From positions 1 through 64,000 of the forward strand of contig JAJKFH010000154.1 in the NCBI GenBank assembly GCA_023333565.1: a stretch of 64,000 nt of DNA. Reading direction: 5' to 3'. Below are positions 22,701-37,700 of this stretch, piece after piece. The first letter of the stretch is position 1. Every line of letters begins with the position of its first letter. The DNA is from Puffinus mauretanicus. Taxonomy: Eukaryota; Chordata; Aves; Procellariiformes; Procellariidae. Both the position numbers and the translations under genes were made by a program. Below the pieces are notes generated by a model, which had not been told where the DNA came from, did not search any database, and was given only the letters and a program-made list of their open reading frames with translations.

Positions 22701-25700
22701 GGGCCGGCAGGAGCCGGGAAGCTGAGCCAGTCGAGGAGCTCGCACTTATCCTTCAGCCAGTCGGAGGCCCAGACGCTGACCCGCCGGTCCGAGCTGGTGG
22801 CCAGCCAGAGCTCACCTCCTTCCACCCCGAAGTCGTGGTACTACGGAAGATAAACGCAACGCTGCGACTCTGGCAGTACAGAAGCTTTAGAGAAAGCTGC
22901 CACTAGAGCTAGACGGGGCAGGAGCTCGTGGGAACACAGGTCTTATGGTGTAGGGGATCAACGCCAGGATTAACCTCCATTTGGGCAGTGCTTAAAGTCA
23001 CTTATCACAATAAAATAGGACAAGGAAGCCGTGGTACCGGAACCAGCGGCACGCTCCGGGCTGAAAGCCCCAGCAGAAGAGGCTGCCGCAGGAGGGGTGA
23101 GCGCCCGGCCTGAACGACGCAGATCTCTTCCCCGCGACGCCCTCTGGATCTGCACATCTCCTAGGGGAGTGCTTGCAGATACCGTGTGTCCCCTAACAAT
23201 GTCCTTCACCTAAAACCGAGGAGGATTTCCTAAGTCTAGAATTATCAGGGAACACAGCCTTGCAGCATGGATGATTTTAAAGCCTGAGAACTTAGGCAAA
23301 ATTATTCTCATTTCTGCTGTGCAAAGGAAAAAGACTCTTCATGAAGAGAAGGACAAAGGAGGTGCTCAAAACATCACACTGCTGCACAGCCATGTCTTCC
23401 TAGCCCCACAGAGGAAGCCAGGCTGCCAAGGAGCGAAGCGGGGAAAGCACACCGAGCCCCTTCTCAGGGGCACAGGAGTTGAAAGATCACCCCTGGGCTG
23501 CTCTCAAGGGGTGCTGCTCTCTGAGAGCCTGCGGTGTGGGCACGCATCACATCTGCATGCAGTGTGTCTACAACAGCCACCAAACGTCCCTCACCCGCAG
23601 GCACAGCCTCGCTCAGGGTTGCACCTGCAACGCCTGCGGCTTTACCCCACCAAAGACATCCCTAGAAAAACTGAACGGGAGTTACTGGAGGGGATGGGAC
23701 CCTGAAGAGGAAAGGCGAGGGACAATGAAGCAAACTCGCTGACCGACCTGGCCATGCTGCTGCAGCTTCCCACAGCTGTGCAGCGACACATGGGGAGCTC
23801 CCTCCCGCACAGCGCCGGTGCAGAGGGCGAGGTCTCACCTGCTTCCTGGTGCACTGGAGAACAGTGATGGGGGAGCCTTTGTGGTCAGCGAGGACGCGGA
23901 TAGTCATTCCGGTGCGAGGGCTGCTGACAGCCACGAGCCCGTCCTTGCCCCCCGATAAGATCATTTCTCCTGTGGGCAGAGGAGAGAAAAGAATGGGACG
24001 CTTCTTGTAGGAGAAGAAAAAGCCCATAGGAGAAAGGTCCAAGATCATGGGATACTGGTGTCCCAAAACACCATGAAAGGCTGGGAACATCTGAGTTAAG
24101 GGCTGGGTAAGATGGGATGTCTCAGAGACCCCCACTAAAACACCACACTGAAGAAGAGCCACTGCAGATTGTAAGCAGGAGGACACAAAGGAATGCTTCT
24201 TGTACCCAAACCCCTTTGCTATACCATTGCCAATATACCTCCCGTGTCCCATTTACCACATGCTCAGCTGGCAGAGCTACCAGAGCTCATTGATACAAGT
24301 TCTCTGGCTCTCCCTGGCCCCAGGTTTTTGGGCAGGTCGTCAGTACGCAGAGCACCTGGAGCTCAGGGTAACTTAGGCACAACCAAGCCATGATCCTCAA
24401 GGCAACATCTCCCCACTGTTATAACAGGCAGCCTCACCGTCTGTGGAGTAGGCAATTGCCGTCAGTGCAACGGTATGGGGGTGCATTTTCAGCTCCATCT
24501 CTGTCCTGGAAATGCTGAATACGCGGATGGTGCCATCGCTGTACCCTGCCACTACATGCTGGCTCTCAGCTCCCCATGCAACGATGGGACAAGGCTTCCA
24601 GGCCAGGCACTGGCAGCTCTGTAAAGGAACCAGGACAGAGACCCGATGACACAGTGAAGACAGCAGGACTGTGCAATCAAGTGCACTAAAAGCTCCACCT
24701 GCAAGTATTTCTCCAGCTTTAGTCGGCTCGGCGAGGACACAGCAGTCCTTGCAATCCCAAGCAGCGGACTGTGCCCTCTACCAAGAGGAAGAGCTTGACG
24801 TACCACAAACAATTACCTGGTTGAGCACCTGGAACTGTACCACCAGCTCCATGCTGCCCAGAGACCAAATCCTCACGCTGCCATCTTCCCCGCACGTTAC
24901 GCAGTGAGTCTCGTCAGGACTGAAGCACACTTCGGTCACCTGCAACGAGAATGGAGATGGGGAACAGGGGCCCTACAAATGCCGCAGCCTAGAGGACATC
25001 AGCTCCTCTGCCCTCTCATCCCCCAGGACCCCTTTCATGGGAGACACCAGAGAAAAAGCCCCAGACATAAAGCAAGGTGGCGTGCTTTGGTTTTGTCCTT
25101 CGATCTTGGGCTGACAATTAGGCTTGTAAAGGAAACCAGTAAACCTAACCCCAAAGCTAGGACCAGGCACTACGCAACGTAGGCGTAAGTAAAATACCTT
25201 CTCTTCTACCATCTGAAATCTTTTTCCTGTAGCATAAAGATACCCCAAAGCAACAGCAAAATTCAAAACAGTCATTCTTCACCTGGGTGGGGCTTTTTTT
25301 TTGTGTTTTAGGCAAAGCAAATGTTATCCAATATGGATATCCAGCTAGCAAACAGAAGGCAGGCAGAAGTCACAGCACTCGGGAATGAAGCCTTAGTGAT
25401 TGCAAACTGCATTCTTCTGCTCCAGCAGAAAGGCCCACAGCTGCTCCCAGGCGGAGGCTGTTAAACACCTAAGGCTAGAGCAGATGAGCTCAAACTTCTT
25501 GATGTTGGACTCCTCAGTGTGCACATTTCTCTCTAGACTCCTCCGTGTTGTCCCGTCAGCACTAGCGAGCCCTGCAGCTCCCTGACCTCTCCCATGGCCA
25601 GACCAGGGAATAATTCTGCAGCCCGCACACGCTTCCCGGGGCATGGACAGCGCACACACCACTTGCTGCTCTGCGGGACAAACCACCCCAGCCCATTCCC

Positions 25701-28700
25701 TCTAACCTTGTTCTTGTGGCCGCTGATTAGTCGGATGCTTGTGCTCTCTGTCCAGTTGATGTACCACAGGGTTCCTGCCGTGGTGCCCACAATTCCCATT
25801 TCTAGAGAGTCATCAAAGGCCGCACTGACTATCGTCCCATCAAGGGTGATCTCATGTTCTAGCAGGACCGAGCTAGACCTGGAAGAAAGGAGGATGCGAG
25901 AAGGACTGGCTCAACTATTGGAACAGCCACTCTGCCTCCTTTAAATGCAATTTTCTAGTGAGCCCAGTCACATGTTTGCAGTTAAACGGTTCAGTGAGGA
26001 GCTCCTGTACATTGAACAGTGACTACCGTTGCATTTGCACTGCAACCATCTTTTATACGAAAGAAAGAAAATAGGGGATGCAACAGCGTGAGAGAAGAAA
26101 CAAAGGCAGTGTATTTTCACTAATTCTCTTAAAGGAGTTCCTACAAATCGCCAACACAAACTTCAGCCATGATAAACTCCACCCATTTCCAGTATTAAGA
26201 GGGTTCAGCTACCTGTGGCAAAAATTCAGTATAAAGATCCAGACAGAAAAAATCAGCAGTCATGGAATGGAGAGGAAAAGCTAAGGATGAAGAGCAACAG
26301 GAGCAGCGTGGTTGCAGGCAGAGCCGATGTCTGTCCGTGAAAAGCCACCTCTCGGACAGGTCCTGGGAGCTGCCAGATGAGGGGAAGAGCATCTCAAGAG
26401 CACAGCGAGACGGGCGCGAGCACCGCGGGGACGCTGGGGCCACGACCTCCTACCTGGCATCGGGACCTTTCAGCCTCAGCTCCTGCACGGCGGCCACTGC
26501 CCACAGGCGGATGCGTTTCGTGTTGCTGCCGCTCACCAGCCTGTTGCGCCGACACACCAGCACACCTGGGAGGCCACAGGGGAACGAAGGGCACCCTTGA
26601 ATATCCACCGCTCTCGGCCATCACCCACAGTGTGCTCCTGACAGCCAGGCCACTGATTCATTCGGGCAGGGCAGGGGGGGTCTCCTACAGCCCAATACCC
26701 AGCGTTTTTACAGGCTAGAGGTGAACCCCCCAGGAAACCCAGGGCCCCAAGGAAACCCAGGTCACAGATCCATTGCAACCCCACGCATCTTGCATCCGAC
26801 ACAGCAAACTGGTTTACCGAGCACAGCTGAAATCGGAGGTCTGCAAGCTCATTGCTGTTCTTTCCTAATGAGTTCCCTCAGGCTATAGCCCTGACAGACC
26901 CCCGGGGCATCTGCACCCACCGATCTCGCCCTCGTCAGCGTCCCACGTCATGAAGCAGCAATTAGTCTCGGTGTCCCACACGCAGATCTGGCCTGAGTTG
27001 GTCCCGCTATAAAGAAGAGTGTCGGCACCGTAACAGAGAGAGGTCAGCTCCACCGGCCCTAACACCTCTGGGGCAGGGGCCCGATGAACCTGCCGGAGCA
27101 CATAAAACAGAAACGTCAAAGAGAATATGGTGCTTACCTACATCGGGGAAAAAAACCCCTCCTCCTACCCTCAATTCATGCAGTTAATGCCTCAAATACA
27201 ACTGAAAGCCACTCACGGCCAGCCAACATCATCTCACTAAGAGAAATCATCAGACCTGTGGGGGCAGAGCCTCCATCACACTCACCAGGAGCTTGGAAAA
27301 GAAGTCAGAGATGCTGAACAGAAATTTTAAGAGAAGGCAAAACTGAGGTTTACCTTGAGGTTGACATCAGCTCCCTGCTGCTCCAACAGCCAAAACATCA
27401 TGGCTCCCTTCCCCACGCAGACCAGTTCTCTGTGAGAAAGAGGACTAAAAGCCACGTCATGGACTGGCTCTGAGATACAGGTTGACGACATGAGTTCGTA
27501 AGTGTAAGTATTCCACAGAGCAATGGTTTGATCGCTGTAGTCCCCTAGGTAGAACATGAAAGACAGTAGAAGGAAAGTCTGCAGCCTCAGTGTTTCTTCA
27601 GGATGCTCACAAGCACACACACTGCACACACGCATCAACTGTGTCACTCCCTTGTCCGGTTGTTTGGAGACAACTGCTGCGAACACCATCCCAGGCACGG
27701 ACACGGCTCCTTGAGTGCTCAGCAAAAGCTGCACGACATGATGGGTCCTCATCCGAGCTGAGTACAGATGTCACTGGCCCAACACTTCATGCTGGAGGTT
27801 GTAGCACATCTGGCCCTGCAGCGAGATCTGCCACCAGCATTTAAACTGGCCGATGGCTGGCGTGGCAGGATTTCAGCAGGCAGAGCAGGTATTCTGCTGT
27901 TTCTACATCCTTAGGAGCTACTGCACACCTCAACATACGCCCTACACAAGCCCTCCAGTGACACTGTGCACCCAGGGCTAACAACAGTCTTGAAATAAGA
28001 ACGGGATGTCACCATTGCTGAGGTCAAAGCTGAGATGGGAGCTGATCTTAATGGAAGCCGCCGTATCTGGGTGGCAAAAACCCCCAGCTCCCAGACAGCT
28101 CTGGAGGATAGTGCTCTCCTGCTGCTTTTCCCAGGCTCCATAATCTCAGTGGAGACTTTCAGCTTTTCTCTTCTCTGCAGCCCAGACCGGAGCTGGAGGA
28201 GGGGGGCTCCTCTCCCATGCTGCTCCGTGGAGTGCACAAAGCTCTCCTCCTCTCCAGTAAAGCTTGTTTTTTTTCCAAGGGCAGACTCAGCAGCCCAGAA
28301 AGAGTGTATTGCCTGCTCCACAGGTCCTCTCTCATGCAAAACAAGAACTTACTAATTGCATATTTGTCCTTTAAATGTCCCCTGCCTAAACAAAACAGAC
28401 AGCTTGAGCATCCATCTTGTGCTGGCATCGCTGCCTGGCAGGAGGCTCACAGTTTGAAGCCTGGCTACTTCTACGCAATTCCACCTAAGCAGCAATAAGA
28501 AGTCCAGAAGAATGCTTTTCCCTTTGGACACTATATATAGTAACTGCAAACTATTTACACGGGCTTAACAAGCACTCGCGAGCCAGGAGAAGCAAGCTGT
28601 AACTTCAAGAAAAATGAGCTAGCTGGGGCAATGAGAAAGAACTGAAGGGAAGCTGGGGGGAGCCCAGCGTTCACGCCTGTGGCCGAGATGCACAGGGCAC

Positions 28701-31700
28701 GTGTCTCCCCTCGAAACGCTGCTGACAGTGCCCTGGAAGTTCGCTCAGCTGCAAAGAGTACCCCTGCAGGCAGTCACTCCCAGGAGGACCCAAGATCACT
28801 TGCAGTTTTACGTGCTGCATTATCCTTTGTCCTCAGGCTACCAAGCAACAGCCTCGTACCCACGAGCCTGGTACGTATCTCACAGGCATTGCACACCTCC
28901 CTCCCCTGAGCTGTCTACTCTAGGGTGTATTCCTGCACCCACACCTGGTGTTACAGGTGTACTCACCTAGAGTAACAAGGAATCTATCATCCTGAGAGAA
29001 TGCCATGGCTTGTACTTGTGTCTCGTGATGGAAAAGACTTGCTGTGCAAACCCCATCCTGGACGTTCCAGATGCAGATCTGACAATGGGAGTCTCCATTC
29101 CTCTTTCCCGAGGCGGAGGCAAGAACCTAACAGAACAATATGTTGTCACTGAAACCTTGGTAAATAATTAGAGAACACTTTGTTAGTTAGTTAGTCTTAG
29201 CAACTGTTAGTCTCAAATTTAAGTGATGTGATAGGCAAATGAAAAATTCTGCGAGAACAACCATCAGCTGATGGCAAGAGGGAACAGTAGCATCACCCAG
29301 GGGAAGGGAGCAGCCTTTGCCGTCACACTGAGCCAGCACAATGGATAGCGAGGCTCCAAACCTATTTATTTTATTTTCATCACCCCAGGTCTTCATGCAG
29401 CAGGCAGAAGAAGGAACGGATAAATGGGATTTTAGTCCGTGACCTTCCTTTAGCCCAAAGCGACACAGACAAAACCCTGTCCGGGGCAGCAGAAGCCTCT
29501 CCTACCTGGGCATCGTGGCTGACGGCGAGTGTAGAGATCTCCTCTGCATGGCCAAGCCAGTGATTCTGTGATCCCGAGTGCAGATCTTCAACCACGATGA
29601 CGCAGCCACAGGTGTAGGCGAAGAAGCCTAGCAGAGGAGGAGGAGATGGGATGTTTTCATGTAAAGGCTTCACATACAGCACCCACTACAACCTACGTCA
29701 CAATTCAGGAAAATTCTTTTTTTTCAGTAATACGTAAAAGCTGACTCTTCTACACAGCCTGTCAGCATCCTTCCCATCAGGTTGAGCGTGGAGGAAAATC
29801 TCACTTCCCCTAACCTGAGCAAAGCAAAGCTGTTGGGCATCACTCCAGCCTGGAGAAAGGAGGCGAGATGGCCTTTGTGAGAGTCTTCCCTTCTGCTCTA
29901 TTCACTCAACAACTGAAGCCTGAGTCTGTCCGTATCAACTAACATTTGCCAATAGCAAAGAAGGGTTACTGGATTTTACCAATGCAAAGAACCCCCGTGT
30001 TAAAGCAAAGACCCCAATCCAACAGCTAGAAGATTATAACTGGCTCAGTACACGCACCTCCCGCCCCTCCAGAGCCTTCCCGGTGTACCTGTGTCCGGGT
30101 TCCACACCATATTCCCTCTGCCGTTCCCGTTGTAGCCGATCACAGCTTTCAGCTTCAAGACCTCACTGCCAGCTGGAGGAGATAGGAAACTCTACAAGAA
30201 AAATAGACACCGGTTTAAAATAAGCTCTAGAAGGATGGCCCGGTCAGGTACATTCAACACCCACCTAAGAAGAAGCGTGCGTGCAAGCACACACACATCC
30301 TCGCACACACAGCTCGCAAATTTACGCCAATACGCTTCCACAATTCAAGTTCAACACATCAACAGATGAATACCAAAGTGCACACTTATACATACAAAAG
30401 AGAAACTGCACCAGCAGAACCAGGCACAGATGCTTTCAGATGGGGCACAAAACAGGCTGGCAGCAACTGCCCGGCCGATGAGCAGCTGCTAATCCTGCTG
30501 GGAAAGAGTTCAATGGGATTTGCTGACTTGGGGATGTGGATGTTTCAATAGGAAGACAGTGGGGGGAAAAAAATGCTACCAGGTGGAGGGACAGAGGAGA
30601 GAATTGAGGGTGCAAGCTGAATGTAGCTTTGCCTGCAGCACCGTGAACAGCAGAGCTTAGGAAAAGGTTGAATTGAGTTTCTGTTTTATTATTGCTCTGT
30701 TTGTTAACAGAGCGAGAGCTGTGCCTTGACTATCTTCACTACGCTCAATGGATTGCCATCCCCAGCCTGCTCTGCCAACGCATCTGCTCGCAAATATGGG
30801 TGCATGATGAATCACTCCATTGCTCTCTCGTCTTTCACTTTCAATAGCACATGCCACTTCCATTTCTTTTGAATAAAAACGTATGCAGATTTGCTGAACA
30901 GAAAAAGAGTTGATCACAACTCACTTTTTATTAGTCTGGAAAGAGCTGCATGTAGAGGAGAAAGGGGAACTAATGTTAGGAGTTTCTAACTGAACATCAG
31001 GCCCGGGGTATATTTCACAAATTGCTTTCAAACAGAGAACAAAATGGAAACAATTTGGAAAATCCACCTACCCCAGCCCCAAAATGCCTGTTCGCCACCT
31101 GCCCAGGGAACCAGCCCTGGCACAACTCTCACCTGGGGGAGCACCGATGCCTTAAAACGAGGAGTGAAATGCCGGTAGGAGTCTGGGTGGACGGAGCACT
31201 GGGACTTGGGACTTTTGGTCTGCTTTCTGGGTTCTGCCACACAAAGAAGAAAACAGTACCTATAGGATGCTGCTCCTGGGAGCGGTTCGGGAGCAGCAGC
31301 TAGGCTGTGGCTTGCTGTATGTTCAGATGCTGCGTATGTGCGTGCATACACATACACACACGAGCCAAAAATCAGACTGCAGCGGCACACGCGCTCCTAC
31401 ACGACTGGCCATAAGAAAAGCACCAGATTTCCAGGAGGAAAGGAGGAACATCCATCTCCCCCCCATCATCCCGCTCAGCCACACCACACTGCAAACAGCC
31501 TAAGGGCATCCACGCTGCGTGCCCCGAACATCGCTGTGAAAGCATAAGCCGCACAGCTAGAAAGAGGTCTTTAACGAGAGCGGCGGAGGCATAGTTTTAT
31601 GTTGAAGCTTTCCAACAAGTCCTGCCTGAGGCTGAGTGCTGGCAGCTGCCCGCTTCTGGCAGCTCGCCACAAATTGCTGCAGCTTTGAGGCTGTGCATCT

Positions 31701-34700
31701 AATAATAGAGACATTGGGAGCTTTAATTTCAGCCGGGTTTAACAGAACGTGCCACTTAGAGAAGATACTGGCTCCAAGCTGAAGAGGGGCTTCTGGTGTG
31801 CCTAGAAGCAGCAGCAGGGAAAGAGCCAGAAAAACAAGCAGTCCTGGGGACCAGCATGAGCCTCCCTCAGTACTGACTCCCCTGGGTAAATCTCACCAAG
31901 GGAAGAGCCCCGAGGAACACAATCCTGCCCTTCGTCTCACAACCCAGAGCACGTGCCTGGGTCTATCTGTACCGTATTAATAATGATCTTTCTTTATTTT
32001 TCAGGGATAGACCAAGCTGCCATGGAGGCCTGCACACATCGTGCCCCTAAGGAGCCAAGCTCTGTACAAGATGGGAATACTCCTGATTTACCGTTTGCTG
32101 ATTCTCCAGGAGACCTCGAGCTCTCCTGCCTCACTTTGGGCCTCACAACAACAAGCTCCTCATTTCTGACCGCCTCCACCACAACGACCGAGGCATCTTT
32201 GTCTCCGTTCGCCACCATCCTGCTGCTGCCTGGCAGACCTGCTTCCTCCTCTTTGTCCGACTCGGAGAAAATACCTGAAGAGAAAAATTAGCGGGAGGAC
32301 AGAGCCGTCCATGTCCTTCAGGACTGCTTCATGTGTGACCGACTCTTTGATTCTGGCAGTGTCATTCTCCTGCTCTGTGTAACAAGCCCATCTGTTAGGG
32401 TGGAGGGCAAAGCAGACATTTCCTCCTGGGTATGTCCAGCAAGGTATTTGCCATAGCCCTCAGAGAAGCTGTGCCAGCAGCTTAGTCTACGGAGGAGAGC
32501 AGAGGATAAAGCGGTGACGAACCCCAACTCCTCTTGCTGGCTTTGTCCCAGTTAGGGGAAGGAAAGTGCAGACTGGTCTGTCAGTCTGCAGGAAGGGGAT
32601 CATGGGCAGGGATGGCTCCAAGGATGCTGCTGAACTAGGCAAGGAGGTTTTCCTAAAACAAGATTAATTTTCCCCTTTCCTGCAAGCAGTTCCTCTTACT
32701 TTGACATCCTGCTTGGTGGACAGAGCTGACATCCAAACACGGTGGTGAGGACAACAGTGGAAGAGGAACTGTCTGCCGAGGTGTCTCGGAGGCATCCTTT
32801 AGCTTCTCAGAGCTCCCTTCTGTGAAAAGAAAAGGGTTGTAACTTTCTTCATCCCTTGGATCCTCTCATCCTCCTGAGTTGATTGATGGTGATACCTCCA
32901 AGCTCATTTCGCCAGCTTCCTCCTCCACAGGAGAAGCCACTTCTCCCCTGTCCTTCAAGAAAGGGGGGGACAGAGAGAGAGGGACTGTGAGGGCAGGGAA
33001 AAAGAAGACAGAAGAGATGGAGGCAGGGAAAGACAGAAGGCAAAAGCTGAAAGACCTACCAAGAAACCCAAGAGCGGCTCTGCTCAGAACATCCCCTCCT
33101 TGGCAGACTCCGACTGAGAGATGCCAGTTAATTGAAGACTGTCCCTTGGGGTTAATTAGCTGGTTAGCCCCCTGCTAGCTGACCCCAACCCCTACCCTCT
33201 GCCATGAAGAGCAGCTGTGGAAGAGCTGCCAAGCTGCCGGCCAGCACAACTCATGGAAGGAGGCAAACTCACCTGCCCCCGGCAGCAGAGCGGACTTGGA
33301 GGAACGAGCCCTGGAAAGGCAAGGAGACCGGCGTTACGCCGAGAGAGGATGGGGCTGGGGAGGTGACGGGAAGCAGGGGAAGGCACTGCCCAGCACCGTG
33401 CACTTACCCGGCTGGGGGTGACCTCTCCGCAGGCAGAGCCAGGAAATCCCAGAGGAAGATGGCATCTCCAACGCTGATGACGTGCCGTTGGTCTGGGGTG
33501 AAGGCCACCTGGCGCACTGGCTCCGAGTGGCCGATGTACACCTGGGAGAGAGCACACCTTGAACTACTCCGTCACCACACCTGACCTATCAGGATGGTGG
33601 TTACTACACTCCCTGCCCTGCACAGCCAGTGTCTATGCTCCTCAGCAGGCCAGCACCACACCCTACAGTGCTCAGACCTAGGGTTGATCAACTTGGGGTT
33701 GACCTTCAACACACTGATCTGGAGAAACAAGCAGAAGCTGAAAACCCCCAAGGTCTTATCCTAGCTCTTGATACCTCTGAAACCCTGGGCGAGCCATTTT
33801 CTTCTCTGGGTGGCTCTGTCCCTAGCGCAGAGGTAACACCTACCTCTGAGCTTCGCAGAGGGTCCCACTAGGTGTGGTGCTTTGGCAGCCCCAGCCCGTG
33901 CTCCGTGTTATTACAACGTGGGAATAGGGCTGCATTTCTCAGCTGCTGGGCGAAGTGGGACTGGGGACACTGGGCCAAGTCACACAGAGGGCGTTTGCTG
34001 CTCTCTTCTCCAGGGATTCAAAAATGCTTGATCAGGGCAACACCAACCCCCTTCCCTCCCTTTGTGGGCAGTACCTGGAAGTTGATATCAAAGCGCATCC
34101 GATAGTCCCACACTTTGATAACTTTGTCGCCAGCAGTGAGCAGGTACCTGCCATCCTTGCTCAGCGCCAAGGAAGAACAGGACCGTTTGTGCACGGGAGA
34201 CACCTGAGGACAAGAAACGGCACCAGCAGCGTTAACCGAGCTAGTTCCTGTCCCTACTTATGCTTCAGCAGAAGGACAGGAGGGCGACAGCACGGAAAAC
34301 AAGGACAAGCTCAGGCTCACCCTGAGCACGACCACACCAGGATAGCTACGTGCTTGCCACTCGTGTTTCTTTGAAGCCTGTGAACCCCAGGATGAGCTCT
34401 TCTCTCATTTAGCTTCCTACAGTGACATGAGACCTCGGTGCATGAATTTCATAGTGTCCTACCTCTCGCACCAGTCGTCCCGTTTTGGCATCGAGCACAA
34501 GGATTTTATTGGAAGAAGTGGACACCAGGAGCTCGCCTCGAGGCACCGGAGCAAAGCAGACTCTTGCTGCAGAGTCCAAGGCCGTGCTGTTCAAATCGAG
34601 GATGCTGATGTCCACCCTCAGCAGCTGTGAAACAAGGAGCTACTGAACAAACGCCACGGAGCAAATACTGCAGAAGCCTCAGGAGCCTCTCATGGCTCTC

Positions 34701-37700
34701 CTAACACGAGGCTATGGAGCCCCCCAGACCCGTCCCTTCCCACTTAATGAGGGGCTGTAGGGTCCAGGCAATGTCCCTCCTGCCCAGGAGAGCAGCTCAC
34801 AAAGAGGAGTCAGAGCTGACAGTCTACCCAAGACTTCTCCAAATTACTTTTTCTAGAGGGGAATGAAGCCAGAGAAGAAGAAACCTTGACTTTGTTGTTT
34901 CTATCTCACAGAATGGAAAACAAACCTCATTGTAACCACCCTGAGCAAGCGTCTGCTGGGCAGGGAAGGACCCTCTCCAACATCGCTGGTGCCCGAGGCC
35001 TTTGATCTATCCCATCTGATGCAGCCTATGGGAACTTCCCCTGTGGCACGTGCTCCCCTCCCCACCCTCCCCCAGGAACACGGGGAGCCTGCCGGGTACC
35101 TCGTCCAGAGAGCAGGCCTCCATCACAGTCACAACGTACTTGGAGGGACCCACGAAGGCCAAGAGACGGCTGTCCCCACTGACCACCAAAGCATCTGAAC
35201 CGCTCCCAGCATCCCGGGCCACCACGTTGCCTGAGGGCCACAGCAAGAGAGAGAGTGAAGAGAGGAACAAAGCCCACGCTGCAGCCAGCTCCCTCTGTGA
35301 TGGTGCTGCTGACCGGTAGCTGCAGCTTCTCCTGCCTCCGCATCAGCCTTGGGTTAACGTTCTGGCCTGAGAAAGAAGCAACCTGTTGTAGAAGATGCTA
35401 CAAATTTTATCTGCAATTTTATCTGTGCAGTGAACCATCTCAAAGACAAGGTCCAGATACACGGCTTGTCGCCTGACTGAATGTGCGGCATTTCCAAGGA
35501 GAGCAGAACAAAGTCAAGGGAATAGAACTGATTTTAGTGTTTATTTTTTAACAGTACAAGAAGCTGTGACAAGGAGCTATGAATGCAAGATCTCAGCTGC
35601 AGCCTGGGTGTCTGAACCCTGCGCAGAATGAAGTCAGTGCCAAACGCCACCACGCTGATGTCAGTCCGGTGGGCAGATAGCCCCAAAGGGTCACAAAACA
35701 AAAAACAAACAAAAACATAATCACAGACATCAGAGCAATTCTCTGTACTTATTCCACTACCAAAATTCCACTGTTTTGTCCCTGGAACAGGGCCGGGCAG
35801 AGAACACGGTTTCAGAGCAGACTCAACACGTGAAGGTCCAGCTGCAGCACTGACACTAAACTTGGGTTATTTTGGACAAATTCCCTGACGTCTCCGAGCC
35901 CCTATTCCTCCTCCGCCTACTTCAGCTGCACACTTCTTGGGGCAGGATCCTCCTCTTTGTACAATATTGCATAACAGAGCTCCCTTTCCCTGCCCAAGCT
36001 TGTGCTGCCACAGCTCATTTCAAAAGCATACATTAAACGTGACATTAATGTTTCCAAACTGCCTTGCCCCTGCACTGCTTCCCCTGCCTGCAGCTCTCCA
36101 CCTTCTCCGTTCACCAGCACGGCTGTTTGCGCAGCTGTGCTGCAGGCAGGATGAGAGAAATGATCCAGTTTAAACAAATTAACACATTCACAAAATGGAA
36201 AGAGTCAGGGCTTGGGCATGAATAAGTAGGAAGACTCTACGCTTGTGTTGCTTCTAGGCAATGCACTGTTGAACCCAGACATGAAGGGGCAGATCTCTGC
36301 GATTCCAGCCCATTCACAAAATCATAACACCAAGCAAGCTGAGAGCTTTTGAACCAGGACGGGTAGGGAAGGGTTGGCAGTCACCAGGGTTTGCTCACAC
36401 AAACGGTATAAACACAAATGACACAGCTCAGAAGGTTCATCAGAAAAATATCTCTCTGAGTAGGCTGAGTCTGGTTTGGCTTTGGTGCTAGGATGTCTGT
36501 GCTACCGAAAAAAAGAAAAAAGGCAACCCAGAACCCCAAAGTCTTACCCAGGACTCTCAGGACGTGGCTCTTCTGTGCCATACAGCTGTAAAGAGCCAGA
36601 GTTCCCTGCAAACAGGAGCTGAACATGAAATTGCCGTCTGGAGAGAAGATCAGTCCAGTGATCACAGTGCGGTGCTGCCTGGAAGAAGGCAGAAAACGTG
36701 AAAAAGGGGAGGAGAACAAACAAACAGAACCCCAGAAAACAGCAGCTACAAGAAGAACCCAGGGGAGCAAAATAACCAGGGGCAGGCAGAGCACCCCACC
36801 GTGCTCACGCCAGGACAATCAACACTCCAACTTTTTGGAAAGGCGAGCAGCAAGCGCAGCTGTCCCTGGATGGGACACGCTCCCTCTCCCTTTGGAGCAT
36901 CCTCCGCTCCCTGTGCCGAGGGTCGCAAGGGCTCCCAGTTCAGCTGCTCTCTAGGACGAGCCCTTTCCTACTGTTGGCCAACTGTCCACAGGGAAGTCAA
37001 AGAAAGCCCTCATAGCCTTCGCAGGTTGGACTTTTACCACCCAGAACCTTGGCACAGCAGGCTGTCTCTGCCTGAAAACCACTCAGCTGGGACGTGAGGA
37101 TTGTCGAGCTCAAGAAAAGCGCTTTTCCCACCTCCACTCGCTGTGGGTCTTGCCACAGTTAGACCCGTACCTGCCCCAGTGCAGCTCCCACTGCAAACGC
37201 TTACTTGTGCTCCACCAGCAGATCGGAAGCAGCCAAGCTGAAGGTCCGCACCATCCCGCTGTCAAAGCCACAGGCCAGGACCTGCTGGGTGGGGTGAAAG
37301 GCCACAGCACACGGCATTTCCTCTGCAGCTGTGAAGTCGTACAGCTGCGGGGAAGAGACACACCGCAGGCACGGAGCTGGATAAAGCTGTACCCGGCAGC
37401 CGTACCGAACACCAAAACAGCCTCAGACCTCCACCGTGAGTGTGTCCCACAGCAGAAATCGCATCCCGCCTGGATGGATCTAAGGCCCAGTGAAGTCCTG
37501 GGTCTTTGGGCATTTAGATAAAGCCCTTGGGTATTATGTTTTGTGTTAAAAAGCAATATTCAAAAGATGGAGGAAAAGAAAATATTTTTGTTTAACAATA
37601 CCTTCAGAAGCTAAGGCCAAATTACGCATTAAGCTAAAACTTTCAGAACTCCATACTCCGGAAAGATTTCTTGCCCATGGTACCCGCACCACGCATCAGG

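Larger units (their letters stand above)
19757..30191 (-). other. WDR90: WDR90 exons 29-42: C-terminal WD40 propellers
   Basis: Coding exons: 30089-30191, 29506-29627, 28967-29126, 27354-27544, 26921-27089, 26454-26565, 25707-25878, 24817-24939, 24438-24618, 23839-23969, 22697-22840, 21413-21532, 20807-20891 and 19757-19914 (stop 19757-19759), encoding residues 1181-1836. Conserved landmarks include VIGYNGNGRGNMVWNPDTG, GFFAYTCG, SGQICVWDT, VGTTAGTLWYINWTE, ASDWLKDKCELLDWLSFP and SLPPSLAAFCPWEPG. The exon 35 donor is GTTAGA, off consensus but still GT. Each junction preserves the frame. Confidence 0.93.
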
